From Ardenticatenales bacterium (GTDB lineage: Bacteria > Chloroflexota > Anaerolineae > Ardenticatenales > Ardenticatenaceae): 64,000 nt of DNA. The position numbers and the translations under genes were made by a program. This document shows positions 8,533 through 23,000 of the stretch, piece by piece. The stretch spans positions 186,001 to 250,000 of the forward strand of contig JACKAZ010000006.1 of assembly GCA_020634795.1 (NCBI GenBank), written 5' to 3'. Numbering within the stretch: the stretch's first letter is position 1; every line of letters starts with the position of its first letter. Under the pieces are notes generated by a model. It was not told the origin of the DNA. It did no database searches and was given only the letters and a program-made list of their open reading frames with translations.

Positions 8533-8688
8533 GACCTGGCTCCTGTAAGGCGAGTGTATCGCTGAATGACAGTGGGGGTCGTTGCTGGGATTGTCTCAGA
8601 ACGCAGCGCGGAGACCGCGTCTAATCCGTGCAACGACCAACAACACAAATCATAGCGCACATCTTCTGGTAGCGCAGGGCCACCGCTA

Positions 8689-8697
8689 TGGTATACT
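8689..8697 (+). promoter_or_regulatory. Extended -10 promoter for carAB
   Basis: TGGTATACT: a TGN extended -10 followed by a consensus-like hexamer, with no clear -35. Transcription would start near 8704, giving a leader of about 75 nt before carA. Confidence 0.5.
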
Positions 8698-8778
8698 GTG
8701 GGGGACAAATTCGTCCAGACCAAAGGATGAGTCATCATCGTAGGCCCGCGTACAACAGACAAAGGCGGAAACGATCTT

Positions 8779-9927
<1,149 letters not shown>

Positions 9928-9928
9928 G

Positions 9929-13242
<3,314 letters not shown>

Positions 13243-13247
13243 GGGCG

Positions 13248-14504
13248 CTACCGCATCACCAGCGACAGATAGAGGGCGCTGGGCAGCGTGGGGCAGGGGG
13301 GCAGATTGTTGGGCGAAAGCACGAACAACCCCTGTTGACGACCGCTCAACAGCAGCGTGCCGCTGGGCAGATAGGGGTAGGCCGTCCACGCGCCCTCGAA
13401 GCCGGGTGCGTTGGACGCGGGGAGCAGGTCGAAGTAGCCCACTTCACAGGGTTGCGTCGGCTGGCTGACGTCAAGGATGCGCATCCCCGCACTGTAGTTG
13501 GCTTGGTAGATACGGTTCCCTTTGACGTAGAGGTTATGATCGGTCGCGGTGGTGGGGCCGGTAAAGGTGCTTACGAGCTGCGGGTTGGAAAGATCGGCGA
13601 TGTCCCAGATGTAGGTCGTGGTGTTGATGCCCTGCGCCAGCTCATCGAATTCGTCATCTTGATACAAATATTGACGGTCGTCGCTCGTCCAGCCCTGATG
13701 GATGTAGCCCCGCCCACTGTAGGTCGCGGTCGAGAGGGTGGTGATTGCGCTTTTGTTGGTCACATCCAGGATGACCAGTTGGTCGGCGCTGAAGTCGAAG
13801 CAGATCTCTTGGTTGGGGTAGGCGCTCTGGGCGGGGTAGCTCACACAGTGGGCATCGTGGCTGTAGCCATGGGCGTCGTAGCAGCCCACGGCGCTGGGCG
13901 CGGCAGGCTCGCGGATATCAACGATGGCGAGGCCGCTGCAACTGTCGCTGCCGGAGATGTAGGCGAAGCCGCTCGTCTCGTTGATCGTGATGTTGTGCGC
14001 CCGTCCGAAACCTTGAAACCAGGCCACCTGCACCACCGCTGGCAACTGACGCAGGTCGATCACCTGCATCCCATGGCCACTGATCTCGCTGACGATGAAG
14101 GCATGGTTCTGGTAGACCTTCAGATCCTTCGTACGGCCTCGTGGGTCGTCAACCGGGAGCGGCGCGTCGATGAAGGCGGCGCGAAAGGCGTTGGAGGGAT
14201 CGCTGAGATCGACCACGCTGACGCCCCGCTCAACGTTGACCAGCGCATACTCCCTGCCGTCCGTTGGATCGACCCAGCCCCACAGATCGCTCACCCAACG
14301 GTAGGCGGGGGGGGTCGTGGCGGGACTCAACTCATCCAATGTCAGATGGCGCAACAGATCGACGTGTTGGCAGGGATAAGGCCCCGCGAAGCCGTTGAGA
14401 CAGGGCGCTGCCAAACGTGGTAAGCCCGCTGTGGCAAGGCCGAGCCAGAGCGATGTCCACCCTATGACCAGTACCACGACCCTCAGCGTCTTGCGCGGCA
14501 TCAT
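13248..14504 (-). CDS. Secreted choice-of-anchor B family protein
   Basis: About 418-aa secreted beta-propeller protein. Seen: a signal-anchor helix at the N-terminus (TLRVVVLVIGWTSLWLGLA), then repeated LVIVD-type blades (VSVVDLSDPS, MQVIDLRQLP, LAIVDIREP, LVILDVTNKS, MRILDVSQPTQP) with conserved His/Asp motifs such as RAHNITIN, GYSHDAHC and TDHNLYVKG that are characteristic of TIGR04312 proteins. Start chosen at the ATGATG pair (14504/14501), just before the signal helix; a longer frame to 14612 lacks support. Exact role unknown. Convergent with carB, 5 nt apart. Confidence 0.8.
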   Translation of the reverse strand: MMPRKTLRVVVLVIGWTSLWLGLATAGLPRLAAPCLNGFAGPYPCQHVDLLRHLTLDELSPATTPPAYRWVSDLWGWVDPTDGREYALVNVERGVSVVDLSDPSNAFRAAFIDAPLPVDDPRGRTKDLKVYQNHAFIVSEISGHGMQVIDLRQLPAVVQVAWFQGFGRAHNITINETSGFAYISGSDSCSGLAIVDIREPAAPSAVGCYDAHGYSHDAHCVSYPAQSAYPNQEICFDFSADQLVILDVTNKSAITTLSTATYSGRGYIHQGWTSDDRQYLYQDDEFDELAQGINTTTYIWDIADLSNPQLVSTFTGPTTATDHNLYVKGNRIYQANYSAGMRILDVSQPTQPCEVGYFDLLPASNAPGFEGAWTAYPYLPSGTLLLSGRQQGLFVLSPNNLPPCPTLPSALYLSLVMR

Positions 14505-14772
14505 TCCCTGCGTTTCATTGTCATTCAGCGTTTGTGCCAAGGGATCCCAGCCAAGACAACGCTTAGAGCGTAGCACAGAGGCGTAGAATCCCCTTTCGCG
14601 GCTGTGAATCAACCGCTATGGTTTTCCGCCCGCATGAGCAGACCCTGTTTTTTCCCTCCGCGCTCCCAGCGCCTCCCGCTCTCGGCACTCTGTTGGACAG
14701 AATCACATTGCCCACTTACACTTCTGCGGGAACGAAATCGTACTCCCTCACCCTTAGAGCCTTTCCGTACCC

Positions 14773-16197
14773 ATGATGCCCATCGGACAACGTTTGCTCG
14801 GCCGAGTAGAAGAGACCCAGAACCAAGTGGCGGGTGTCAGCGTCCGCACCAAAATCTTGGGCATCATCTTGGCGTTGACGGTGGGGCTGGGCTTGTGGAT
14901 GACGCTCCAAGTGCGGAGCCAGATGATGAGGAGCCTTGTTGAAGAGATGGAGAATCGCGGCCAGGCCGTTGCCAGCGATTTGGCGGTGCGGAGCGCGGAT
15001 TATCTGGACCAAGGGGACCTTCCGGGGCTGGAGCGGGTATTGCGTGCCACATCAAGCAATCACAGTGATGTGCGCTATATCTTCGTGGTCGATCCGACGG
15101 AGCGCGTTGTAGCCAGCTCGTTTGAGGGCACGACCCCCGTCGAGATCGTCGAGCTGACGGGGACGACGCCGCTCGACGAAGCGCACCATCTGGACTACGA
15201 GAGCTACGGCGGGATGACCCACGATTTCGCCATGCCGATCGATGGCGGGCGGTTGGGAGCGGTGCGGGTGGGACTGGCCGATTCTCGGCTGAGCCAGCAC
15301 ATCAACGAGGTGACCCAGCAACTGCTGTTGACCACCGTGCTGGTCTCGCTGGGTGGCATTTTGGGGGCAAGCTGGTTGACATGGCTCGTGACCCACCCGA
15401 TTCGCTCACTGGTCAGAACGACCGAACGGGTACGGGCGGGTGATCTGTCGGCCCGTGCCCGCCACTACACCGACGACGAGATCGGCGATCTGGCGACGGC
15501 CTTCAACCACACGCTGGACGAGCTACAGCGCAGTCACGACGCGCTGGCCGAAAAGGAAGCCGCGCGTACGCGCCTGCTGGAGCGGTTGATCAGCGCCCAA
15601 GAGGAAGAGCGCAAACGGATCGCCCGCGAGCTACACGACGATGTGGGCCAGTCGTTGACCTCGATTTTGGTGGGGTTGAAGCTGATCGAAGCGCAGACGG
15701 CGCACAAGGCGTTGAACGGCCAAATCAGCGCTCTGCGCCACATCAGCAGCCACGCACTGGACACCGTCCGACTGCTCAGCCGTCAGCTACGGCCCAGCGC
15801 CTTGGACGATCTGGGCTTGGACGCGGCGCTCCAGCGCTTCAGCAGCGAATTAAAGCAGCGCTTTCCAACGGTGGACGTGGATATACACTGCTACCTTCCC
15901 CAGCGATTGCCCGCTGCCCTCGAAACGTCGCTTTATCGGCTGCTGCAAGAAGCCATGACCAACGCCGCTCGCCACAGCGGTGGTCGGAGCATCGGCGTGG
16001 TGGTGATGCAGCGCACTGGCAGCGTGCAGGCCATTGTGGAAGACCACGGACGCGGCTTCGATGTGACAGCGACCCGCCGCGCAGGCAGCAGTGTCGGCCT
16101 GCACAGCATGAGTGAACGGGCCGAGTTGTTGGGGGGTCAATTGCGCATCGAAAGCAACGATGACGGCACAACGGTCTACGTGGAGGTTCCCCTGTGA
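14773..16197 (+). CDS. NarL-family sensor histidine kinase with HAMP domain
   Basis: 474-aa membrane kinase. Seen: TM1 at about 27-47, an extracytoplasmic sensor domain at 48-183, TM2 at about 184-206, a HAMP linker (THPIRSLVRTTERVRAGDLSARA), a HisKA_3 domain with phospho-acceptor His288 in RIARELHDDVGQSLTS, and a HATPase domain (EAMTNAARHSGG, VEDHGRGFD, GLHSMSERAELLGG). Overlaps the next gene by 4 nt (GTGA), so the pair is translationally coupled. Signal unknown. Confidence 0.92.
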   Translation: MMPIGQRLLGRVEETQNQVAGVSVRTKILGIILALTVGLGLWMTLQVRSQMMRSLVEEMENRGQAVASDLAVRSADYLDQGDLPGLERVLRATSSNHSDVRYIFVVDPTERVVASSFEGTTPVEIVELTGTTPLDEAHHLDYESYGGMTHDFAMPIDGGRLGAVRVGLADSRLSQHINEVTQQLLLTTVLVSLGGILGASWLTWLVTHPIRSLVRTTERVRAGDLSARARHYTDDEIGDLATAFNHTLDELQRSHDALAEKEAARTRLLERLISAQEEERKRIARELHDDVGQSLTSILVGLKLIEAQTAHKALNGQISALRHISSHALDTVRLLSRQLRPSALDDLGLDAALQRFSSELKQRFPTVDVDIHCYLPQRLPAALETSLYRLLQEAMTNAARHSGGRSIGVVVMQRTGSVQAIVEDHGRGFDVTATRRAGSSVGLHSMSERAELLGGQLRIESNDDGTTVYVEVPL

Positions 16198-16856
16198 GTC
16201 CGCACGAGATTCGCATCCTGTTGGTGGACGATCATGCCGTGCTGCGCGCAGGGCTGAATGCGTTGCTCAACGCCCAGCCCGATTTGGTGGTGGTGGGCGA
16301 GGCGGGCGACGGCCAAGCGGCGATCGAACAGGCCGAGCGGCTGCGGCCCGATCTGATTCTGCTCGACCTTAACATGCCGCGGCTCAACGGGTTGGATGCA
16401 CTGGCCGAACTGCGCCGATGCGTCCCGCAGAGCCGCATCCTCGTGCTGACGATGCATGATGACGAGAGCTACTTGCGGCAGGTGCTGGCGGCGGGGGGTG
16501 CGGGCTATTTGCTGAAACAAGCCGCCGACAAGGAGCTGCTCAGCGCGATTCGCACCGTTTATGCGGGGGGGACCTTCCTTCACTCGGAACATGCCCACGC
16601 CCTGCTGCAACCCGCCCCCACCGCCGACAGCCGTCAAGATGAGGCGCTGGCAGCATTGAGTGACCGCGAACGGGAGGTGCTGCAACTGATCGCTCTGGGT
16701 TATTCCAACAAGGAAATCGCCGAGCAGCTCATCCTTAGCGTCAAGACGGTGGAAACGTACAAGCAGCGTGTGATGACCAAGCTCAACCTCTCTTCGCGGG
16801 CGGCGCTGGTACGCTTCGCATTGCGGCACGGCCTTTTGGATGATCTGCTGGCCTAA
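16194..16856 (+). CDS. NarL/FixJ family response regulator
   Basis: 220-aa regulator paired with the preceding kinase. Receiver domain with DD at 12-13 and phospho-acceptor Asp58 in LILLDLNMPRLNG, conserved Lys in YLLKQAADKE; LuxR-type helix-turn-helix at about 155-215 (LSDREREVLQLIALGYSNKEIAEQL ... VKTVETYKQRVMTKL in two parts). Start GTG 16194 overlaps the kinase stop. Target genes are not evident. Confidence 0.93.
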   Translation: MSPHEIRILLVDDHAVLRAGLNALLNAQPDLVVVGEAGDGQAAIEQAERLRPDLILLDLNMPRLNGLDALAELRRCVPQSRILVLTMHDDESYLRQVLAAGGAGYLLKQAADKELLSAIRTVYAGGTFLHSEHAHALLQPAPTADSRQDEALAALSDREREVLQLIALGYSNKEIAEQLILSVKTVETYKQRVMTKLNLSSRAALVRFALRHGLLDDLLA

Positions 16857-16943
16857 CGTTAGCTGACTGCCGCGCCACGCCAGCAGGCATGGCATTGGAT
16901 CATGGCGCAAGGGGCAAACGAGACAGGGGCTGCGAGCCTCCCT

Positions 16944-16964
16944 TTGCCCCTTGCACTTTGCACG
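16944..16964. repeat. 7-bp tandem repeat, TTGCMCC type
   Basis: Units TTGCCCC, TTGCACT, TTGCACG, about 90 nt after the response-regulator stop. Confidence 0.6.
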
Positions 16965-17030
16965 CTCTCTCGATCCCGGAGGCGCGGATGCGCCTATGCC
17001 CCACTTGTGTCGTGATTAGCGTTCGTGGCC

Positions 17031-17059
17031 CCAAAACAAACAAGCCCGCCGAAGCGGGC
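17031..17059 (-). terminator. Rho-independent terminator of the DoxX gene
   Basis: On the minus strand GCCCGC-TTCG-GCGGGC is followed by TTGTTTGTTTT. The 6-bp G/C stem with a UUCG tetraloop and a T-rich tail, about 20 nt after the gene, is a textbook intrinsic terminator. Confidence 0.85.
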
Positions 17060-17079
17060 CTGCGTGTTGGACATGCGTG

Positions 17080-17691
17080 CTATCCGTCTACAACCACTCG
17101 GTCAACCTCTCGCACCCCCCTGTCGTCGACCACCTCCCCACGCCAGCGCCACGGCACGCCGATCCAGCGGAGCAAGAAGTAGTCGGCCCCGATGTAGCCC
17201 GCGACCTTCCAGGCCATGATCAGGCCGACCGCGATCAGGAAGAGCATGGGGTTGCTGCTGGCGGTACCGGCCATCATGAAGTTCCAGTTCATCAGCGCGC
17301 CGAAGAAGGCCGCGATACCGGTAAAGGCCCCCAGAATCAGGGCGATACCGACGAGCATTTCGCCCCAAGCGACGAGAGGGGCCATCCAGCGATAGGCTTC
17401 GGCATCCAACATGCTTTGCAGGAAGGAGCGGTACCAATCGAAGGCGACGGTGGGACGGCCCACTTCCGGCACCTGCACCGCGCCGGTCCAGAAGCCCTTC
17501 ACGGCGTCGCCGGTCTGCACCCATTCGGGTTTATCGATCTTGTGGAGCGCGGCTTCGATCCATTGCCAGCCGAGCCAAAGGCGTGGCAGCAGCCAGAGCC
17601 AGCCCGCGGTAGGACTCTTGAAAAGCCAATCCACGAAGTGCGGATTTTGAATGACGTGACCCTTGCGGTCAACGATAGTAGCGGTTGTCAT
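17080..17691 (-). CDS. DoxX family membrane protein
   Basis: 203-aa four-helix membrane protein of the DoxX / TQO-small-subunit type. Seen: PRLWLGWQWIEAALHKI near residues 36-52 (the family signature of the first helix), then three further hydrophobic segments at about 105-130, 132-150 and 155-180, and a basic C-terminus. Start ATG 17691 is chosen because AAGGAG lies 7 nt upstream; a longer frame to 17760 has no such site. Monocistronic, with a terminator behind it. Function in the family ranges from thiosulfate:quinone oxidoreduction to redox membrane complexes; not resolved here. Confidence 0.83.
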   Translation of the reverse strand: MTTATIVDRKGHVIQNPHFVDWLFKSPTAGWLWLLPRLWLGWQWIEAALHKIDKPEWVQTGDAVKGFWTGAVQVPEVGRPTVAFDWYRSFLQSMLDAEAYRWMAPLVAWGEMLVGIALILGAFTGIAAFFGALMNWNFMMAGTASSNPMLFLIAVGLIMAWKVAGYIGADYFLLRWIGVPWRWRGEVVDDRGVREVDRVVVDG

Positions 17692-17902
17692 GATGATCTC
17701 CTTTATGTAGAGAGGGAGTGTATTGGCGTTTCTATTACACGCCCCTAGCATACCGCTCAAAGGTCGCCCTGTCTATCGGGGATTTCCCCGAACTTTTTCG
17801 AAGGCTGTCGGGGAATTCCCCGACAGGGCTACCCATGGGGCGGCGGATGGCGCGATCCCGCCCCACGCCGAGCCGCTGGCCGCCGGGTCATCGCACGCTT
17901 TA

Positions 17903-17911
17903 TGCTACGAT
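17903..17911 (+). promoter_or_regulatory. Possible extended -10 promoter of the cytochrome c gene
   Basis: TGCTACGAT has the TGN extension and a -10-like hexamer about 80 nt before the gene start. No -35 is seen. Confidence 0.3.
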
Positions 17912-17989
17912 TCATGGAGCAATCACGAAAGAGGAGGGCGATCCTTGGCGGCTGCATCGCAGAGCGAGGGTTACCCACAACGATCGATC

Positions 17990-18445
17990 ATGAACGAACG
18001 TTATACCGCCTTGCTGTTGACGCTGATGCTCACGCTGCTGGTGGGCTGTGGCAACAACCGCGCCACCCCCACCGCCCTGCCCGTGGCCACCCACAGCGCC
18101 GCGCCGCGCCCCACCGCGACCCGCCTCGACGAAGTCGCGCCGCCCAGCGTCACCCCGCTGACCGACCCCACGCTCAGCGCCGCCGCCGCCAGCTACAACC
18201 GCTCTTGTCTCGCTTGCCACGGCGAGGCTGGCGCGGGGGTGCTGGGCATGGGCCGCCCGCTGTCCAACAATGAGGTACTCCAGGCGATGAGCGACGCAGA
18301 GATCGCCGTGCTGATCCGCGAGGGGCGCGACGGGAGCCACCCCGACAACATCAGCGGCGTGGCCATGCCCGCACGCGGCGGCGACCCATCGCTGACCGAC
18401 GTACAGATCGCGGAGCTGGTCGCTTATATTCGTGCCTTACAGTAG
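17990..18445 (+). CDS. Cytochrome c lipoprotein
   Basis: 151-aa membrane-anchored monohaem cytochrome c for electron transfer on the outer face of the membrane. Seen: a signal peptide ending in the lipobox LVGC (Cys20), a Thr/Pro/Ala-rich linker (about 22-60), the haem motif C73-L-A-C76-H77, and a distal Met in GVAMPARGG; the C-terminus ELVAYIRALQ is typical of class I cytochromes. The frame is open upstream to 17723, but the signal peptide fixes the start at ATG 17990. Redox partner not identifiable from neighbours. Confidence 0.87.
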   Translation: MNERYTALLLTLMLTLLVGCGNNRATPTALPVATHSAAPRPTATRLDEVAPPSVTPLTDPTLSAAAASYNRSCLACHGEAGAGVLGMGRPLSNNEVLQAMSDAEIAVLIREGRDGSHPDNISGVAMPARGGDPSLTDVQIAELVAYIRALQ

Positions 18446-18474
18446 GCTTGCCGGGGCGCGGCGCTCCCTTGTCA

Positions 18475-21297
18475 CTATTGATCATAGGCCACCGCACTGG
18501 GGTTGCCCGAACTGTTTAACATTCTGATGATCCGCTCCGTCTGGGTGTCGATGACAGCGATTTGCTGGCTATCAAAGAGGGGAACCAGCAACTCGACCGT
18601 CTGCGCGGTAGCTCTAAAGTCCATCGCCCATTGGGTCGATTGCACATCGAGAATCGCATCGACCAATAGGGTCGAAAGATTGACCACGTAGATGTTGTTG
18701 AGCGTGCTGTTACTGATGTAGGCTTTGGTGCCATCCGGGGTGATGGCGATGCGGTGCGGCGTGCCAGGGATGGTCAAGACATTACTGATCTGGGCAGCCG
18801 CCAAGTCATAGCTGTACAGTAACCCTAGCTCGAAATCGACCACATAGAGCTGGTTGCCACGACTGGCGATCGCTTGGGGTTGGGACCCGATATGGAACCA
18901 ACCCTCTAGCTCTTCATTCTGCAGATCGAAACCAATGACCTTCCCTGGGTAATTTGCCACGATGTAGGCCATCGAAGCGGAGGCCCGGACCAGCCCTTCG
19001 GGGTGCGCCTTGAGGGGCAATGTCTCCCTGACGATGCCCGGTCCAATGTCGATGATGCTGAGGCTGCGGGCAGAGTTGACGGCCACGTAGCCACTAAGCT
19101 GATCGTCCGACAGTATGATGCCCCGCGGGTCACCCGGCACGCTGATCGTGTTTACGATATTCGTCGCTGGGTCGATAATCGAGACCGAGTAACCGCTGGT
19201 GTTGGTGACTAAGAGTCGATCCTGCCCCACGACAAGCGAATTCGGGAAGTCGCCCACTGCGATCGGCCCTTGCATCATGCCGCCCGTCTCCGGATCAAGG
19301 GCCGAGACGGTATCGTTGCCCGCTTGGCTCACCCATATCCGCGCGCTGTTCCCCTCCGCCCCTTCGCTTTCGGGGAGCACGGGAGCCAGTTCCTCGCGGG
19401 GCGCGTCTTCGGGCTGCGCCGGACGGGGATAGGCGATTTGGTCCAGTTGTACCGTCACCGTCGGCTCAGTCTCCCCTTCCCAATAGCCGAGGTTGTAAGC
19501 AAGGCTGTCGATGAAGTGGACCTCGGGCGTGCCAGTCGGCGGTGTGATCTTCAGCATCAGCACCATGGTGCTCAGACCGTAGGTATGGGTCATTTGGCTG
19601 CGGCTGTCCGCAAATGGACTCGCTCCCAATTCGATCTTGCCCGTGACGTCCGTGAATAGCAGTTGATCGGCAGGGCCGACGAAGGACTTCCCATACCAGA
19701 CCGGGAAGCCATCCGCTCTGAACAGTTCCACCCCCGCGTTCGCCACTGGCCGTCCGTTGATGTCCACGACTCGCAAGGCATTTTGCGGCGCTAACTCATC
19801 GATGAACTCGCCGACGTTACACGGCGCGTTGTAGTTGCCGCAGCGTGCCCGCAGCCCCGCGATGCGGTTGAGCACATGGCGCGAGTATTCACTGTACCCC
19901 ATCCCATTGTCCATGATGTCTTCGTAGAAATAAGGCTCTCTGTAAAGTACACCATAGCCCGTACTGTAATTCGTTGGCACGGTGATTAGGGTGCTCAAAA
20001 GAGCGTCGCCCCCCTGCTGGACCCGAATTGTGGCCCCATAGACCGGACTTTCGGCGGAGTGGGGTCGAGCCGTTGTGCCATCCGCCCCCCGTATACAGCC
20101 CGAGAAGATGGTCTCGGTCGAGGAATCCGTGCGAGATTGACAGCTCACTAGCTCGCCGTCAATCGCCAAATGGACTAGGTTGCCCAACGAGGGCATCGGC
20201 TTGAATTCGTTGATGTCGCCGACCTTATGTAGCCGTAAAGTCGTCATAGTGCCGCTGACACGCCGAGACAATTTGCCGTAGTGAACCCCATAGTTCACCC
20301 CGTAGAGATCGATGTGGTAACGGGCATGATTGAGTTCATGGATCAGCGCTCGATCAAAGCTCCCCCACACGTGGGGATCCGTCCCATAGGGTTGGGGTGA
20401 ATAACCAGGACATTGAGCCGGAGTCGTATCGGAAACCATGGCCGCCAAGAAGCCCCACTGCAAATCGACAGTCTTGTCGATGACGGGCTGATTGGTGTTA
20501 CAGTTCAACGCACCATCTTCCACCACCACGATTTTGTCTACACGGATCTCTTCGTTGATTTCCGATGCCTCAAGGATCTCATTCCAGACCGCCACTTGAC
20601 GTTGCAGCCAATCGTCGAAGGAGTTTCCGTTCCACGTCGGGATGGCTTCTTTGTGGAAGTCGATCTTGTTGTAGAAATCGTAGAAGCTTTGCTCCACCCA
20701 GAAGCCTAGCGTAATCGCATCGGTCGAGAACGAGAGGGCATTGTTTTCGTAAAAACACTCCGCGCTTTCCGCCGAAACTGCGACCTTGAGTTCGTAAGGC
20801 ATCTCACTCCATGTCGTCGTAAATTCGACGGTGGTTTCCCCATCGACACCCAGCGAGGGGTGGGTGGCGCTCGGTTGGGCTGGCGTTCCATCGATAAACC
20901 AAGTCGAAGTGAAAGGCCCCGAGCTGGAGCGCCCTCGATTGGCGATATGCGCGACGTAGGTGACTGTTTCGCCAAAATCGGGCCGGTTTTGCGCCGCATC
21001 GTAGTCATAGCTGGGCGTGCGCTGCACAAACTTGACATCGAGATCCATACAGCTTGGCACCGTGGGACCGTCGTTGGTCGGAGTCCCCTCCTCTGCGACG
21101 GAATGTAGGGGAATGACGGGGTATGTATCGGTGCGAGGTAAGGAGAATTCTGGAGGGACCGAACGTTCCTGCGGATCGGGCGTTTCGCCCGATCCTTGGG
21201 CAAAGAGCGGGGCGCGAATCGCGGAGGACAACAGCATGTTCAGCGCCAAGATCATGAGGACCAACGTGAGTTTGCGTAGTGCGGGATGATGTGACAT
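18475..21297 (-). CDS. Large secreted protein with HELNH motif and C-terminal beta-propeller
   Basis: 940-aa exported protein. Seen: a signal peptide (LTLVLMILALNMLLSSA), a CARDB-like beta domain at about 80-195 (VTYVAHIANRGRSSSG ... VEFTTTWSEMPYELKVAV), a middle domain with HELNHARYH (His320, Glu321, His324, His328) resembling a zincin site, a carboxypeptidase-regulatory-like strand region (VVDINGRPVANAGVELFRADG), and at about 650-940 a YVTN-type beta-propeller (VSQAGNDTVSALDPETG, ISNSTLNNIYVVNLSTLLV). Start ATG 21297 precedes the signal peptide. Peptidase activity is inferred only from the HExxH motif; a third ligand is not evident. No close family recognised as a whole. Confidence 0.72.
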   Translation of the reverse strand: MSHHPALRKLTLVLMILALNMLLSSAIRAPLFAQGSGETPDPQERSVPPEFSLPRTDTYPVIPLHSVAEEGTPTNDGPTVPSCMDLDVKFVQRTPSYDYDAAQNRPDFGETVTYVAHIANRGRSSSGPFTSTWFIDGTPAQPSATHPSLGVDGETTVEFTTTWSEMPYELKVAVSAESAECFYENNALSFSTDAITLGFWVEQSFYDFYNKIDFHKEAIPTWNGNSFDDWLQRQVAVWNEILEASEINEEIRVDKIVVVEDGALNCNTNQPVIDKTVDLQWGFLAAMVSDTTPAQCPGYSPQPYGTDPHVWGSFDRALIHELNHARYHIDLYGVNYGVHYGKLSRRVSGTMTTLRLHKVGDINEFKPMPSLGNLVHLAIDGELVSCQSRTDSSTETIFSGCIRGADGTTARPHSAESPVYGATIRVQQGGDALLSTLITVPTNYSTGYGVLYREPYFYEDIMDNGMGYSEYSRHVLNRIAGLRARCGNYNAPCNVGEFIDELAPQNALRVVDINGRPVANAGVELFRADGFPVWYGKSFVGPADQLLFTDVTGKIELGASPFADSRSQMTHTYGLSTMVLMLKITPPTGTPEVHFIDSLAYNLGYWEGETEPTVTVQLDQIAYPRPAQPEDAPREELAPVLPESEGAEGNSARIWVSQAGNDTVSALDPETGGMMQGPIAVGDFPNSLVVGQDRLLVTNTSGYSVSIIDPATNIVNTISVPGDPRGIILSDDQLSGYVAVNSARSLSIIDIGPGIVRETLPLKAHPEGLVRASASMAYIVANYPGKVIGFDLQNEELEGWFHIGSQPQAIASRGNQLYVVDFELGLLYSYDLAAAQISNVLTIPGTPHRIAITPDGTKAYISNSTLNNIYVVNLSTLLVDAILDVQSTQWAMDFRATAQTVELLVPLFDSQQIAVIDTQTERIIRMLNSSGNPSAVAYDQ

Positions 21298-22064
21298 GAC
21301 AAAGGTTCCCTTTCTTTCATTTATGGGGGGTCGCCACGCTCTGTTCACGGGAACGGCGCGTCGCATTCTTAGCCGAGCCAGAGCAGGACGTTCGTGGGAT
21401 TGGGCAAATGTGAACGGATCTGATCTCTCTGTTACATCCCTTCTATTCATCCACCATAAAGACTGCGCAGGAGCAGGACGCGCCCCGCTGCTCGATTTTA
21501 GGGATGCTAGGGATGCGGGGCGGGTTGCCCCCGCATGACCGCTGCTACGGGATGAAGGGGCAGCAGCGTAAAGAGAACGCGACTACCGTCCCCCTTGTTC
21601 CGTTGCCCACCACCGTTTCGCAAGCGAAGTCATGTTGAACAATCATCCCACAAGGACCACCGTCCCTCGCGCCGATTGAGCGGGTGGATTTGTGATCGCT
21701 CATTGGATGCGTTGGCACGCAGAGAAGAAGATCGTCGATCTGAGAGGCCCGGTCGGAAATCAGCGATCGCGCAGAAAAGAGGTGGGAGGGAAGGCCGCTC
21801 CATCCAATCCGCTATGACACTGCCGTGCCACACAAGAGCGGAGTTTTTTCCTCTCAGCGTCTTTCACTTCCGTCCAGCTCTAAGATAGACACTGGATCTG
21901 GTGCGCCAGAAGAAACGGACTGCTATTGAGCGGCGGGCGGGGGAGACAGACTCTGCGTGGGTGCAGCAGCAGATGCGTCGTGGGTCAGGAGGAATGCGGG
22001 CGCACAACAGTAGGTCAGGGGGGGCGATTGGCGCTGCGTGGCCCGTCGGGAGTACGAGTTCGGC
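21298..22064. other. Intergenic region with nothing recognised
   Basis: 767 nt between two minus-strand genes. Short open frames here have no family features, ribosome sites or consistent codon use; no repeats or RNA signatures were recognised. Confidence 0.5.
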
Positions 22065-22682
22065 TTATGGGGATGGCGTGGGCACAACCGCACTATCAAA
22101 GCGTCCCTTGCACGTCGCGGGCGACCAAAGCCCCACCTCCCCTCGGCGTGCCACCGCTTCGGCTTGGGTGAAGGTATCTTGGTAGCGATAAGGGCCGTCA
22201 TAGGTGTATTCGCTGGCCACGCCGAGCGATATCAGCTCCAGATTGACCATGCGCCCGTCGTCCAGCCAGAGGTAGCGCAGCAGGCGATCGTACCGGTCAT
22301 AGTTGCTCTGCGAGGGATCGGCTTCTAACCAGACCCGTTCGCCCGCCATCAGCGCCTTCGCCGCCTCCGATGATTGGAAACCGAAGCACTGGACGGGGCG
22401 GCGTGGGTCGCGCGTTTCGGGCGCGTTGATGCCCAACAGCCGCACCCGCGCCTCCGCCCCATCCACCGTCACCACGACGGTATCCCCATCGACCACGCGT
22501 ACCACGTCAGCACGCGGCAAATCGGCGGGCCGCGCGGGATAGTCGGCGGGCAGGGTCACGGTGGCGAAGGGCCAGGGCATCGCCTCCGGCAGCGCCAGCC
22601 GCCCCACGCTGGCCGCCCAACAGAGTACCAGTAGCGCCACGGTCAAAATCACCAAGAGCAGGGCGAAGAAAAAACGTTTCAT
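22065..22682 (-). CDS. Thermonuclease (SNase) family nuclease, membrane-anchored or exported
   Basis: 205-aa Ca-dependent nuclease type. Seen: an N-terminal hydrophobic helix (about 4-24) acting as signal/anchor, then the SNase fold with VVDGDTVVV, RVRLLGINAPETRD (Arg and Glu corresponding to staphylococcal R35 and E43) and YDRYDRLLRYLWLDDGRMVN (Arg corresponding to R87), ending in the usual GEVGLWS. All three catalytic residues are present. A C-terminal tail (CKGRFDSAVVPTPSP) is short and disordered. Not in an obvious operon. Confidence 0.9.
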   Translation of the reverse strand: MKRFFFALLLVILTVALLVLCWAASVGRLALPEAMPWPFATVTLPADYPARPADLPRADVVRVVDGDTVVVTVDGAEARVRLLGINAPETRDPRRPVQCFGFQSSEAAKALMAGERVWLEADPSQSNYDRYDRLLRYLWLDDGRMVNLELISLGVASEYTYDGPYRYQDTFTQAEAVARRGEVGLWSPATCKGRFDSAVVPTPSP

Positions 22683-23000
22683 AGTCTACCGTTCGTGGCG
22701 GGCATTGCGCCCAAAATTGAAGGGAAACAAGGCAAATTGTAGAACAAAGGTGCGAATCGGAGAAGGCGGTAGGCGGCTGCAAGGCTTGCAAAATCGCGGC
22801 TCTGACGCTATCACTACGCATCAGGTGTACAGCCGACCCTTTGTCACGACGCCACGGACGGATGGGGACTCGGTGCGAGGCGACCTCGGCGCGAATTGAG
22901 ATGCCAGCGCCTATACGCCACCCCTGTCCCATCTACACCGCACCCCATAACGGCTGCACGCTCAACACATTAACTCAAGAACTCGTTAATCTGGCTCCCC
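22683..23000. other. Intergenic region with nothing recognised
   Basis: 318 nt between the divergent nuclease and MutY-like genes. No gene, terminator or clear promoter recognised. Confidence 0.4.
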
